NCBI RefSeq assembly: GCF_034119425.1
Contig: NZ_JAWUEL010000008.1
Span: 20,951-84,950 of the forward strand
Direction: 5' to 3'
DNA: 64,000 bases
Origin: Actinotignum schaalii_C
GTDB lineage: Bacteria; Actinomycetota; Actinomycetes; Actinomycetales; Actinomycetaceae
Under the pieces are notes generated by a model. That model did not search any database, was not told the DNA's origin, and worked only from the letters and a program-made list of their open reading frames with translations. A program made the position numbers and the translations under genes. Below, one piece after another: positions 40,240 to 49,174 of the stretch. Each line of letters opens with the position of its first letter. The stretch's first letter is position 1.

Positions 40240-40473
40240 GTGAGACCTTTCCCTAGTGTTATCAACGAATGCCGAAAACCGGCACGGGGTATCCACCCCA
40301 AAGAGCTATTTAGCGGAACGCACCCCACCCACTTTTTGTTCCCCACCCTCCCTAAGGTGCCGATCATCACATAGCATTCTTATGCTCGGGGACTATAGTT
40401 CGCCCACTTTCCGCCGGTATGAACTTCCCGCCAGCGCGAATACCATCTTCACGCACGTAGCTACGTAGGTTCT
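40240..40473. other. rpoD upstream region
   Basis: About 230 nt between the DUF4192 stop and rpoD. It presumably holds the rpoD promoter. A palindromic ACTATAGT is visible near 40394-40401 but could not be tied to a -35 box. No gene seen. Confidence 0.4.
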
Positions 40474-41760
40474 TTAGGCTGCTTGGCTACCCGGCCCATA
40501 TCGATCCGCGGCTTCCGGCTCACTAGCTGCCAAACCGCAGGGCGTGACCTCGTCACCGGCACCGTCACTATCCACTTCCCCTTGATCGCCACTATCAGCT
40601 GTGGCGCGTGAACACCTCTCACCTCCGTTCGGGCCTAGCAACCAGGGAGGCAATGCGTTCCATTCGGCCGCATCTTTGAGCATGCGCGCCAAGCGCGAGC
40701 CGGGATTGATTTCCAGGGCTTCTTGAGCGCGCAGCGCGGTCATGGAATTTTGCCCCACCCACCAGGCTAAATACGCCGAGCACGCGTAGGGAACCTCCAC
40801 TCCTTCCGGAGCCAGCCGGGCTAATTCATCCAGAAGAGCCATCATTCCCAAAGCGCGCACAATATTGGGACGCTCCCCCACCCCGGTAGCAAAACCCACC
40901 GCGGGATCAACTGATGACATCGGTAGCAGCGGATCATGCTCAAGGGAGACCTGCAAGATTTTATCCCGAATAGGGATGCGTAAGAGCCCGGCCAAGGCTC
41001 GCCCCGCTTCGCGGGTGGTGATGCGCGGTGGGCCGGCTTGGCGGCGGCGCGCCACCCGAGCAAGGAGCATATCCCAATGCTCTTCCAGTGCAGTGACTTC
41101 CTCCCCGCGCGCTTCTTCCAAGGCTACGGCGGTATTACGCTTCCGAGTGGGGCTGGCCTTGACGATATCCCGGCGCGGTTCTTCTTCCAGAGGCGCCGAA
41201 CCCTTGTAAACGAGAGCAGCCGCCGCCTCGGTAGATTCCAATTCTTCCCAGCGGCAAAATGTTTCTTCTCCCATATCCATAAACCCTTCGTTATCGGCAA
41301 TAAAAAAATCACAACTCCACGCATCGCGAGTGCCCGGGTCACCGTCCCAGAGCCGGGAAAGAGCAGCGCAGAGCAGTTCCAGTAGGGCCAGCACCGAAGC
41401 AAATTCGCGGGTGTGAGCGAAGCGAATAAAACTTGGACAGTAGACCACCGCCACGCAGCTGAACATTCTGCAGGCAGCTACCGTGTCAGTTATTTGCCGG
41501 GCAACATAGGGCGAGATAGGGCCGGCACGCAGATCTACCCGAATGAGTGGCGTTTCACCCCCGGCCACGGCAACTTCCGGACGCTGCGAAGATTCCAGCG
41601 AACCGAACCATTGCGGTAGTTCCTCACCCTCCGGGCCCACGGCCCGATGCAATTCCGGGCTTCCCCCGAAGAGTACGAAGTGGTGGCGCGGGTGATAGCC
41701 CAGCAGATGGGGAATAACAGCGAGGGCATCGCGCGGATGATGAAGTGTGATTGTGTCCAT
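40474..41760 (-). CDS. DUF4192 protein
   Basis: Actinobacterial protein of unknown function, 428 aa. Typical opening 'ALAVIPHLLGYHPRHHFVLF', middle 'VAVVYCPSF', and C-terminal 'VPYACSAYLAWWVGQNSMTALRAQEALEINPGSRLARML' (cited for position). The last ~60 residues are a polar, acidic tail. I start at ATG 41760; the longer form from 41895 would overlap the divergent prenyl synthase gene and is not conserved. No ribosome site is visible. No membrane segment or signal peptide. Confidence 0.87.
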   Translation of the reverse strand: MDTITLHHPRDALAVIPHLLGYHPRHHFVLFGGSPELHRAVGPEGEELPQWFGSLESSQRPEVAVAGGETPLIRVDLRAGPISPYVARQITDTVAACRMFSCVAVVYCPSFIRFAHTREFASVLALLELLCAALSRLWDGDPGTRDAWSCDFFIADNEGFMDMGEETFCRWEELESTEAAAALVYKGSAPLEEEPRRDIVKASPTRKRNTAVALEEARGEEVTALEEHWDMLLARVARRRQAGPPRITTREAGRALAGLLRIPIRDKILQVSLEHDPLLPMSSVDPAVGFATGVGERPNIVRALGMMALLDELARLAPEGVEVPYACSAYLAWWVGQNSMTALRAQEALEINPGSRLARMLKDAAEWNALPPWLLGPNGGERCSRATADSGDQGEVDSDGAGDEVTPCGLAASEPEAADRYGPGSQAA

Positions 41761-41866
41761 AGGGCTAGATAACCAGCTTCGGCAACCGCGTGCTCGCGAG
41801 TGCCGGTACCCTGTGGATGGGGCGCGCACCTCACGGATCTGTGGATAAAGAAGCGGAGCAGGAGCA

Positions 41867-42907
41867 ATGGAGTGGAGCACTCGCGATTTCACCAACGGGG
41901 TTGATAGCCGTATTGAGGCGCGTTTGGATTCGCTGCGCCGCTGGAATCAGCCCGAGGTGGAGGATTTCATTGATACTGTTACCGCGCTAGCGTCCGGCGG
42001 TAAGCGGACACGGGCGCGGTTGGTGCGGGCCGGGATGCTGGCCACTCTTCCGGAGTCTACTTGCCCGGATATGGTGGCGGCGGTGCGTATGGGCGCGGCC
42101 GTGGAGCTTTTCCAGCTCGCGGCCCTTATTCACGACGATATTATTGACGCTTCTGCCACCCGCCGCGGGGTCCCCACGGTACATGCGGAGCTGGAGAATT
42201 ATCACCGCGTATCCGGTTGGGATGGTTCCCCCGAGCGCTACGGTTTCCGCTCCGGTTTGATTGTGGGCGATGCTGTTCTGGCGCTGGCGTCTCAGGAAGC
42301 GGTGAGCGCCGGGCGTAGTGCTCCCCTCGAGCCGTTTTTCACCATGTGCGAGGACGTGGGCATCGGTCAGTTCCTCGATATCCGCTGCGAATATGCCCGC
42401 GGGGCTACCCGGGAGGATATCAGCGCGATTATCACCCATAAAACGGTGTCGTATTCCGCGCTCTTCCCCCTGCTTATCGGGGCTGCGCTCGCTGAGTCGC
42501 CCAGGCCGGAAACAATCGCAGATTTGCGGGCTTTCGCCACACCTTTCGGTGAGGCTTTCCAATTGCGCGACGATATCCTCGGAATTTTCGGGGATCCAGC
42601 TGTCACGGGTAAACCTGCCGGCGATGACCTCACCGAAGGGAAAAACACCTTCCTCTTCCTCGAAACGCTGGAGCGGGTTAGCGAGGTGGATGCCCGGTGG
42701 TTGCGGTCCTTGCGTGGGAAGCCTTTGGAGGGCGACGACGTCGCTCGCGCTCGGGCTCTCATGGAGGACTCTGGAGCGCGGGCTCACGTGGAAAACATGA
42801 TTCGCCACCGTGAGGATAGTGCACGAGCTATCTTGCCGCGCCTGAATGATGCCGCCCGCGACAGCTTAGGGGAACTCCTCCAGCGTCTGCGCTCGCGCAC
42901 CCACTAG
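41867..42907 (+). CDS. Polyprenyl diphosphate synthase (geranylgeranyl diphosphate synthase-like)
   Basis: Trans-prenyltransferase that builds isoprenoid diphosphates for menaquinone side chains or other lipids. The 346-aa protein has the first aspartate-rich motif 'HDDIIDASATRR' (D90, D91, D94), the second 'LRDDILGIFGD', the 'GGKRTRARL' entry motif, and K near 'THKTVSY'. GGAG lies 2-5 nt before the ATG. Product chain length cannot be read reliably from sequence. The homologue in mycobacteria lies next to the Rv2175c-pknL-aroG block, as here. Confidence 0.92.
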   Translation: MEWSTRDFTNGVDSRIEARLDSLRRWNQPEVEDFIDTVTALASGGKRTRARLVRAGMLATLPESTCPDMVAAVRMGAAVELFQLAALIHDDIIDASATRRGVPTVHAELENYHRVSGWDGSPERYGFRSGLIVGDAVLALASQEAVSAGRSAPLEPFFTMCEDVGIGQFLDIRCEYARGATREDISAIITHKTVSYSALFPLLIGAALAESPRPETIADLRAFATPFGEAFQLRDDILGIFGDPAVTGKPAGDDLTEGKNTFLFLETLERVSEVDARWLRSLRGKPLEGDDVARARALMEDSGARAHVENMIRHREDSARAILPRLNDAARDSLGELLQRLRSRTH

Positions 42908-42957
42908 GTCCGGCGGCCCCTGCCAAGGTGGCCCGCACCAAGGTGGGCAACCACGAG

Positions 42958-43329
42958 CTAAAAAGCCAGGCCGGCGATGACGCGTCGAACCGCGTGGGTG
43001 TGCCCGGCGATGAGTGCACCCAACGGGGTATCACGTAGTTCCGGTTCGAAGCGCCGCAGCCATTCTTGGGCTTCGTCGTCGTTATATCCGGCATCGCGCA
43101 GGGAAATAATGGTGCCGCGCAACGAGGGCAGCGGCACGCGCTGCCCGTCTTTCATCACAAACTGTCCCGCGTCGGCGTAAAGGGCGTTATTTTCCCCGCG
43201 CCGCACCGCCAGGAAACGGGCATCGCGCAGCTGGGAGCGTACCGTACGCAGATCGGTCTCGAGGTAATCGGCCAGCTCCGGAAGGCTCAACCACGTCACA
43301 GTTGTATTCTCTTTTTCCACGCTTCCCAT
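42958..43329 (-). CDS. Rv2175c-like winged helix-turn-helix DNA-binding protein
   Basis: A 123-aa protein with an N-terminal helix-turn-helix ('WLSLPELADYLETDLRTVRSQLRDARFLAVR', cited for position) and a C-terminal helical domain ending 'LGALIAGHTHAVRRVIAGLAF'. In M. tuberculosis, Rv2175c binds DNA and is phosphorylated by the neighbouring kinase PknL. The same pairing is present here, with the kinase 0.7 kb away, which strongly supports the call. Start at ATG 43329 is uncertain; a GTG/ATG closer to 'VTWLSL' is possible. Confidence 0.87.
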   Translation of the reverse strand: MGSVEKENTTVTWLSLPELADYLETDLRTVRSQLRDARFLAVRRGENNALYADAGQFVMKDGQRVPLPSLRGTIISLRDAGYNDDEAQEWLRRFEPELRDTPLGALIAGHTHAVRRVIAGLAF

Positions 43330-43416
43330 CTTAATGCCGCGGCCGCGCAGGCGCGCAGGTGGGCAAGGGTGCGGCGTCGTCGCCATTACAAAATCGTCAC
43401 ATTCTGGTGACATTTT

Positions 43417-43438
43417 CACAACAGTGCACTATTGTCAC
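43417..43438. promoter_or_regulatory. Imperfect palindrome between Rv2175c-like and transglycosylase genes
   Basis: Centred on TGCA, the core CAACAGTGCACTATTG (43419-43434) is a 16-bp palindrome with one mismatched pair. It extends to about 22 bp with TCA on both sides. It lies in the divergent gap, so it may be an operator for one or both genes. The binding protein is unknown. Confidence 0.4.
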
Positions 43439-43497
43439 AAGTGGAACAGCGGCCGGGGCGCAATCGAATGTCCCCCGCACCGGCCAGGAAGTGAGAA

Positions 43498-43995
43498 ATG
43501 GTGGGATCGAAGGCGAATCTGGCGCGTTTGCGGGCGCAGGTACCGGCCCCGCACTACGAACTTTCGCACGCGGAAATCGCGGCGCGTTTGAATGCGATTA
43601 TCGCCCCGAGCCGGGCGGAAACGCAGAAGATGGTGCGTGATACGGCGGCGCTTATGGGCGTCAATCCTCGGCTTGCAATGGCGCATGCCTATATCGAATC
43701 CGGTTTCAATTCTCGCGCCCTCTCCCCGAGCGGTGCGGCAGGTGTGATGCAGCTGATTCCCGCGGCCTCACGGTGGGCGGGGCGGATGGTCGGGCGGGAT
43801 CTGGACTGGCTTATTCCCGCGGATAATATCACCGCGGGTATCGCCATTATTCGGTATTTGCAGCGCCACACCGCCAGTACGCATGAGGCTATTGCCGCCT
43901 ACTACCAGGGTTTGGCACGCCTGCGGGAAGCTGGGCCGTACCCGTCTACCCAAAAGTACGTGCTGCGGGTCTTGCGCGCAGCTAAGAGTTTCTAA
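43498..43995 (+). CDS. Lytic transglycosylase domain (SLT) protein
   Basis: Peptidoglycan-cleaving SLT domain protein, 165 aa. The catalytic Glu is in 'AYIESGFNSRALSPSGAAGVMQLIPA' (cited for position), and 'ADNITAGIAIIRYLQRH' and 'AIAAYYQGLARLREAG' follow the Slt/MltE-type pattern. No signal peptide, membrane segment or lipobox is seen at this start, and no in-frame ORF upstream would add one. AGGAAGTGAG lies just before the ATG. Related actinobacterial proteins beside pknL often carry LysM domains, which are absent here. Export is therefore unexplained. Confidence 0.83.
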   Translation: MVGSKANLARLRAQVPAPHYELSHAEIAARLNAIIAPSRAETQKMVRDTAALMGVNPRLAMAHAYIESGFNSRALSPSGAAGVMQLIPAASRWAGRMVGRDLDWLIPADNITAGIAIIRYLQRHTASTHEAIAAYYQGLARLREAGPYPSTQKYVLRVLRAAKSF

Positions 43996-44031
43996 ACGCG
44001 GCGTTTTGAGGCGGCGCGCTACCCTAGGTGT

Positions 44032-45747
44032 GTGACTATTCCTTCCCTGCCGGCCGGGTGGCTTGAGGGCCGCTACCGTCTCGACGCCCCGGTGGCGCGC
44101 GGCGGGATGGCCACGGTGTACCGCGGCTACGACACCAATCTAGATCGCGTGGTGGCGATCAAGATTATGCACCCCGACCTGGCGACCCTTGATGATTTCA
44201 CCCGGCTCTTCCAGCGGGAAGCCCGGGCGGTCGCCGCGCTGAGTAGCCCGCATATCGTCACTATTTACGACCGTGGGGTGTGGAACGACGGCGCAACCGA
44301 GCGTGCCTACCTCGTCATGGAATACGTGCCCGGACCCACGCTGCGCCACGAGCTGGAGCGCCTAGGGTCCTTCCAGCTCGGCACCGCCCTGGAGATTTGC
44401 GATCAGGTCCTCCAGGGCCTGGCAACTGCCCACCGGACCGGAATTATTCACCGGGATATCAAGCCGGAAAATATTTTATTCGACGCCACCTGCCCGCCGC
44501 CCTCCCCCGTGCGCCTGCCACAGCTCACCGTGACGGTAACTGATTTCGGACTCGCCCATGCGGTGAGCGCATCCTCGGGGGCGCTGCCGCGCTGGGGAAC
44601 CCTGGCCTATACCGCACCGGAAATTCTGGAGCAGCGGGCGGCGAGCCCGGCTAGCGATGTTTACGCCACCGGCCTGGTGCTCTTTGAGTTAATTGCCGGG
44701 CGCCTGCCCTGGGCCGGATACTCAGCCGCCCAGCTCGCGGCGGCACAAGCACGGGAAGATTTACCGCGCCTAGCGGGGGATAATCCGTGGTTGCCGGCGG
44801 AGGTGGATTCTTTTATCGGGGTGCTTACCGCTAAAAATCCGGCGGATCGCCCGGCGAGCGCCGGAGAGGCCCGGGAGTTGCTGCGGGCGGTGCGGACCCG
44901 GGTTCTTGACGATGCCGCGCTACGGCGTATTCCGGTTACGCCGCGCCGCCCACAACCGGTTCGGGGCGAAGAGACGGCGGGTGAAAGTGGGGGTGCCGAG
45001 CCGGCGACCGCGGCTGGAGAAGGAGTCGAGCACGCTGTCACGATCAATGCTGCCGCGACTGGAGCGCCCACGCTGGATGCCCCCACGCTGGGTGCCGACG
45101 CGACTGTTCCGGTGCACGCACCTGAGCACCGTGCCCCGTCAATCCTCCGCCCCACCCGGAAACTAAAGGTAAGCCCGGTTAGCTCGCAACAAGGTACGGG
45201 CCGACCGCAGCAGCACCCGGGAAAACCGCGGCAGCGTAGCGCTGGGCGGCGGCGCGCCCGCGCGTGGTGGATTGCCGCCTGGGTATGCGCAATCGCGTTG
45301 CTTGCTGGGGCAGGCGGCGCGACGTGGGCTCTCACGGCGGGCCCGTGGGCACGGGTAACGGTACCCGAGCTTGCCACCGGACTCACCCAAGCGCGTGGCC
45401 AGATGGAGGCCCTCGGGCTAACAGTGGAGACGGAGGTGCGGGGCGGGAGCGGAGCGCTACCGGGTACCGTGCTGGGTAGCGATCCGGAGGCAGGTAGCCG
45501 GGTGCGCCCGGGGAGCACAGTTGAACTTCTTATTGCCGGCGCAAGCCGTGATACAGCCGTTCCCGACGTGGCAGATATGGCGGAGGCAGAGGCACGCGCC
45601 GTGCTCGAACAAGCGGGATTCCAGGTGCAGGTGCGCTACCGGGAAACCCGGGCTGCCGCGCCGGGCACCGTGTTGCGCCAGGATCCCGGACCGGGAGTGA
45701 GCACCGCAGCCGGGCAGAAAGTCACGCTCATTATTGCGGCGCGCTAG
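44032..45747 (+). CDS. pknL: Serine/threonine protein kinase with two PASTA domains (PknL-like)
   Basis: Membrane kinase probably sensing peptidoglycan fragments. The 571-aa protein has a kinase domain (about 15-285) with Gly-loop 'VARGGMATVYRG', Lys44, 'HRDIKPEN' (D142, K144, N147) and 'DFG' (171-173). A Pro/Ala/Thr-rich juxtamembrane linker, one membrane segment ('WWIAAWVCAIALLAGAGG', roughly 407-425) and two C-terminal PASTA repeats follow. PknB-type kinases usually have more PASTA domains; two fits PknL. It starts with GTG 37 nt after the transglycosylase. A neighbouring Rv2175c-like gene encodes a likely substrate. Confidence 0.92.
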   Translation: MTIPSLPAGWLEGRYRLDAPVARGGMATVYRGYDTNLDRVVAIKIMHPDLATLDDFTRLFQREARAVAALSSPHIVTIYDRGVWNDGATERAYLVMEYVPGPTLRHELERLGSFQLGTALEICDQVLQGLATAHRTGIIHRDIKPENILFDATCPPPSPVRLPQLTVTVTDFGLAHAVSASSGALPRWGTLAYTAPEILEQRAASPASDVYATGLVLFELIAGRLPWAGYSAAQLAAAQAREDLPRLAGDNPWLPAEVDSFIGVLTAKNPADRPASAGEARELLRAVRTRVLDDAALRRIPVTPRRPQPVRGEETAGESGGAEPATAAGEGVEHAVTINAAATGAPTLDAPTLGADATVPVHAPEHRAPSILRPTRKLKVSPVSSQQGTGRPQQHPGKPRQRSAGRRRARAWWIAAWVCAIALLAGAGGATWALTAGPWARVTVPELATGLTQARGQMEALGLTVETEVRGGSGALPGTVLGSDPEAGSRVRPGSTVELLIAGASRDTAVPDVADMAEAEARAVLEQAGFQVQVRYRETRAAAPGTVLRQDPGPGVSTAAGQKVTLIIAAR

Positions 45748-45773
45748 CCAAGGCGCGCTAGTCCCGCCCCGTT

Positions 45774-47132
45774 TTACAGGTGGACGTCGCGCAGCATTTC
45801 GGCTAGCTGGTAGGCCAACTCCAGGGACTGCTGGTGGTTGAGACGCGGATCGACCAAGGATTCGTAGCGTTCGGTCAGGGTCTCTTCGAAGATTTCTTCC
45901 GAGCCACCCAGCACTTCTGTCACGTCATCCCCGGTCAGTTCCACGTGGATACCGCCCGGGTGGCTACCTAAGGCTTCGTGAACCGCGAAGAACCCGCGGA
46001 TTTCCGCCATGATATCGCTCAGGCGGCGGGTCTTAATTCCATTGGATGCCTTGATGGTATTTCCGTGCATGGGGTCGGATACCCAGGTAACCGGGCGCCC
46101 GTCACGCTGCACCGCTTCCACCAGGGGCGGCAGAGCTTCTTCTACCCGCCCGGCCCCCATGCGGGTAATGAACGTGAGTCGGCCCGGTTCGCCTTCCGGA
46201 TTGAGCTTGTCAATAAGGGCGAGGGCGGTATCTGGCGTCGTCGTCGGACCTAATTTCACCCCGATCGGGTTACGTGCGTGGGAGAACATCTCCACGTGGG
46301 CACCATTGACGTCGCGGGTGCGCTCCCCGATCCACAAGAAGTGGGCGGAAGTGAGGTAGGGCTCGTGAGTGCGCGAATCAATGCGCATCATAATTTCCTC
46401 AAAGGGTAGTACGAGACCCTCGTGGGAAGAATAAATTTGCGTTTCTGCCAGCTGTGCGCCATCGACCCCGGCCGCGGTCACGAAACGCATGGCGCGATCA
46501 ATCTCGCTCGCTGTTTTTTCGTACCGCACGTAAGCCGGGTTGGCAATAAAACCGCGGTTCCAATCGTGGACCGAACGCAAGTCGGCGAAACCACCGCGCG
46601 TGAACGCACGCATGAGGTTGAGGGTGGCCACCGAGTACAGGTACGCCTCCTCCAAACGGTGCGGATCGTGGCGGCGCGCCGCGGCCGTGAATTCGTGCCC
46701 GTTAATGGAATCGCCCAGGTAGGAGGGCAAGGTGGTATCGCCAATAGTTTCGGTGGCCTGGGAGCGCGGCTTAGAGTACTGGCCGGCCATCCGCCCAATT
46801 TTCACTACCGGCACCGAAGCCCCGTAGGTCAAAATAACCGACATTTGCAGGAGAGTGCGGACCTTGGCACGGATGCGATCCGCGGTGATTTGCTCGAAAG
46901 ATTCTGCGCAATCCCCACCCATGAGGACGAAAGCTTCTCCGCGTTGGGCAGCGGCGATCCTCTCACGGAGCCGATCGCATTCACCCGCAAAAACGAGGGG
47001 CGGCATTTTCGCCAAACGCTGCATGACGGCAGTAAGCTCTGCTTCATCCTCGTAATGGGGTTGGTGCAAAGCAGGCTTATCGCGCCAGGTGTGGGCCAGC
47101 GCAGCAATTTTATGCGTATCGTCCTCAAACAT
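45774..47132 (-). CDS. aroG: Class II 3-deoxy-7-phosphoheptulonate synthase (DAHP synthase)
   Basis: Joins phosphoenolpyruvate and erythrose-4-phosphate in the first shikimate step. The 452-aa protein is of the plant/mycobacterial class II type: 'FVLMGGDCAESFEQ', 'KIGRMAGQYSKPRS', 'SSHEGLVLPFE', 'HFLWIGERTR', 'NPIGVKLGPTTTP', 'VTWVSDPMHGNT' and 'GGIHVELTGDDVTE'. Start at ATG 47132; 10 more residues are possible from 47162. The order Rv2175c-like, pknL, aroG matches M. tuberculosis Rv2175c-Rv2178c. Confidence 0.96.
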   Translation of the reverse strand: MFEDDTHKIAALAHTWRDKPALHQPHYEDEAELTAVMQRLAKMPPLVFAGECDRLRERIAAAQRGEAFVLMGGDCAESFEQITADRIRAKVRTLLQMSVILTYGASVPVVKIGRMAGQYSKPRSQATETIGDTTLPSYLGDSINGHEFTAAARRHDPHRLEEAYLYSVATLNLMRAFTRGGFADLRSVHDWNRGFIANPAYVRYEKTASEIDRAMRFVTAAGVDGAQLAETQIYSSHEGLVLPFEEIMMRIDSRTHEPYLTSAHFLWIGERTRDVNGAHVEMFSHARNPIGVKLGPTTTPDTALALIDKLNPEGEPGRLTFITRMGAGRVEEALPPLVEAVQRDGRPVTWVSDPMHGNTIKASNGIKTRRLSDIMAEIRGFFAVHEALGSHPGGIHVELTGDDVTEVLGGSEEIFEETLTERYESLVDPRLNHQQSLELAYQLAEMLRDVHL

Positions 47133-47242
47133 AAACGAAATCTTAGCCCGGAACGGGGGCACGGGCAGAATTGCGTCAGCGCCATGAGACGCATCCGGGG
47201 CTCACACGCGCGCACCACACTAAAAATGATCTGCACACAAGC

Positions 47243-47274
47243 TCGCCCCGCACCAGATAACCGGTACGGGGCGA
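47243..47274. terminator. Hairpin after the PPi-phosphofructokinase gene
   Basis: 8-bp stem TCGCCCCG (47243-47250) with CGGGGCGA (47267-47274), plus a short inner pairing. It lies about 57 nt past the stop at 47331; no T-tract follows. Confidence 0.5.
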
Positions 47275-47330
47275 ACATTCACGTGTGGATACAGGGCACC
47301 CGGGCAGCCCGGGCCCACGACGCAGCCGCA

Positions 47331-48545
47331 TTAGGCGTGCGGGCGAACCTCCTGGCCGATGGCCTGCATGGTCTCCACGAACCAATCCTGGGTGATATCG
47401 AAGGCCTTGTGGCCCTTCACCCGCGGGAAAGCGATATTGGTGAGGACGTTACCGTTCTCCTCATCGTGCCCGATGAGGCCGGGCTTACCTTCCAGGGCGC
47501 ACTGCACGGCCAGGTCCACCATGCCCTTGATGAGGCGCAGGTCCTCAGCGTTGGCGTGCCAGGCGCGGGAGAAGTACCCGGACTTTTGCACCATGACCTT
47601 TTCCGCGCCGAGCTTCTGCGCGAATTGCTCAGCGAACCAGCGGCCCGGATTGACCTTATCGAGCTGGACGTGTCCGAAGGGATCGCGCGGTACTTCCTGG
47701 CCAGCGGCTTCCATTTCGGCCACGATTTCATCCACGCCCGCACCCTCGGAAAGGAAGATATTGACGTTGCCGATCTCATCCATAATCTTCTTGAGGCGTT
47801 CGGCTTCCCCGCTGATATCCAAGGCCATTTCGGGCAGGAACACGGCGTGCACATCCCAGCGTTCCTTGGTCAAGCCCAGCGCCGGAGCCCATTCCTGCTC
47901 CTGGACCCAATCGTGGTAGTACTTGGAGGCCTGCGCGGTAAGGTAGCCGCAATTACGGCCCATGACTTCGTGAACGATGAGCATACGCGGGTTGGAGCGA
48001 TGCTCACCAATAATATGCTGGGCGTAGAGCGAGGCTTCTTCCGCGGCGGTCCAGGCGCCCAGGGACTGGCGCACCGGAATAATGTCATTATCGATGGTCT
48101 TGGGCAGACCCACCACCACGAGGTGATGCCCGTTTTCTTCCAGGTAGGCAGCCAGATCAGCCGCGGTGGTATTTGTATCATCACCGCCGATGGTGTGGAG
48201 CACATCCACACCATCTTCCACGAGACGCTGAGCGGCGAATTCCAGCGGGTTCACGCCTTCTTCCACGAGGCCACGCTTGACCAGATCCTCGGTATTGGTC
48301 AGCTTGACGCGGGAGTTACCGATGGGTGAACCGCCGAAACGGTGCAGGATATGGGCTTGTTCGCGCCCTTCTTTATCGATGGTGATGTAATTCCCGGTGA
48401 GCAGCCCGTGGTAGCCATGCTGGTAGGCGATAATTTCCACATCGGGCGCAATTTCCGTATAGCGCTCAATGAGGCCACCCACGGCCGAGGACAAACACGG
48501 GGCGAAACCTCCGGCGGTCAAGAGCGCAACGCGGCGGACAGTCAT
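47331..48545 (-). CDS. pfp: Pyrophosphate-dependent 6-phosphofructokinase
   Basis: Reversibly phosphorylates fructose 6-phosphate with pyrophosphate in glycolysis. The 404-aa protein has the PPi-type markers: 'TIGGDDTNT' (D122-D123, where ATP enzymes have GGDGT) and 'LPKTIDNDI' (K149, where ATP enzymes usually have PGTIDND). Other family blocks are 'GGSPIGNSR', 'EVMGRNCGYL' and 'GYFSRAW'. ATG 48545 has GGAAGG 9 nt upstream, so the 444-aa ORF form is rejected. It diverges from a small membrane protein gene. Confidence 0.94.
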   Translation of the reverse strand: MTVRRVALLTAGGFAPCLSSAVGGLIERYTEIAPDVEIIAYQHGYHGLLTGNYITIDKEGREQAHILHRFGGSPIGNSRVKLTNTEDLVKRGLVEEGVNPLEFAAQRLVEDGVDVLHTIGGDDTNTTAADLAAYLEENGHHLVVVGLPKTIDNDIIPVRQSLGAWTAAEEASLYAQHIIGEHRSNPRMLIVHEVMGRNCGYLTAQASKYYHDWVQEQEWAPALGLTKERWDVHAVFLPEMALDISGEAERLKKIMDEIGNVNIFLSEGAGVDEIVAEMEAAGQEVPRDPFGHVQLDKVNPGRWFAEQFAQKLGAEKVMVQKSGYFSRAWHANAEDLRLIKGMVDLAVQCALEGKPGLIGHDEENGNVLTNIAFPRVKGHKAFDITQDWFVETMQAIGQEVRPHA

Positions 48546-48601
48546 CGTTAACCTTCCGTTTCTGATTGGGGGATTATTCCGCTGTTGATTATACCCGCAG
48601 C

Positions 48602-48607
48602 TATAGT
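48602..48607 (+). promoter_or_regulatory. Possible -10 box of a leaderless transcript
   Basis: TATAGT ends 7 nt before the ATG at 48615, which has no ribosome site. This spacing would place the transcription start at the ATG. No good -35 is seen. Confidence 0.35.
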
Positions 48608-48614
48608 GTCTTTC

Positions 48615-49124
48615 ATGGGAGAAGGACCTACAGGCAAGCACTCGGATAATAGCTTCGATGCGCAATGGGACAAGATCGCGCGCGAGCTGGAAGCCGAGGG
48701 GGTGGGAGCGAATATCAATACCACCCGGGATAGTGATGCCGCGCTGCCGCCGGTGGATGTTTCTCCGCGCTACACCGATGCCGCCTGGGCGCTGGGTGGC
48801 GGGCGAACGGCCGGTCCGCGCGATTGGTCCCCGGCCCCGGAAGATTCAGATTTTTCCGACGACGACGCCACCTTCAACCCGGCCTCCCGCGAAGAATATT
48901 ATGTTCCCCAGGCCCCTGCCCACCGCTACGCGAGCCTCGCCTGGGTGGCCACCGGGGTGCTGGTTCTCATCAGTGCGCTCATGTTTATCGGCCTGCTGCC
49001 CGCCCCGCGCCTGACCGCGTGGATCCTGGCCGGTGGAGCCCTGGTGGGCGTTGTGGTCGCCATTATTTTGACGGCACCCGCCCGCGAAGATACCGATCCG
49101 TACGACGACGGCGCCCGCCTGTAG
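48615..49124 (+). CDS. Small membrane protein of unknown function
   Basis: A 169-aa protein. The acidic, polar N-terminal half (about 105 residues) starts 'MGEGPTGKHSDNSFDAQWDKI', then come two membrane segments separated by a short turn ('LAWVATGVLVLISALMFIGLL' and 'AWILAGGALVGVVVAIIL') and a short acidic tail. I recognise no domain. ATG 48615 is preferred to 48585 because it follows the likely -10 box. It precedes the nuclease gene by 50 nt on the same strand. Similar short proteins occur near this nuclease in other actinobacteria, but I cannot name a family. Confidence 0.7.
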   Translation: MGEGPTGKHSDNSFDAQWDKIARELEAEGVGANINTTRDSDAALPPVDVSPRYTDAAWALGGGRTAGPRDWSPAPEDSDFSDDDATFNPASREEYYVPQAPAHRYASLAWVATGVLVLISALMFIGLLPAPRLTAWILAGGALVGVVVAIILTAPAREDTDPYDDGARL

Positions 49125-49174
49125 CGCGCTACTTCTCCGCGAATTCATCGTAGCTCCGCGCTAGGGTAAAAATC

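Noticed and set aside
39371..40243. 290-aa Ser/Ala-rich plus-strand ORF
   Set aside because: Antisense to the low-complexity N-terminus of rpoD, which yields an open but meaningless frame.
46422..48329. 635-aa ORF on the plus strand
   Set aside because: Entirely antisense to aroG and pfp, both of which have strong family motifs. The product has no recognisable domain; high GC leaves the opposite frame open.
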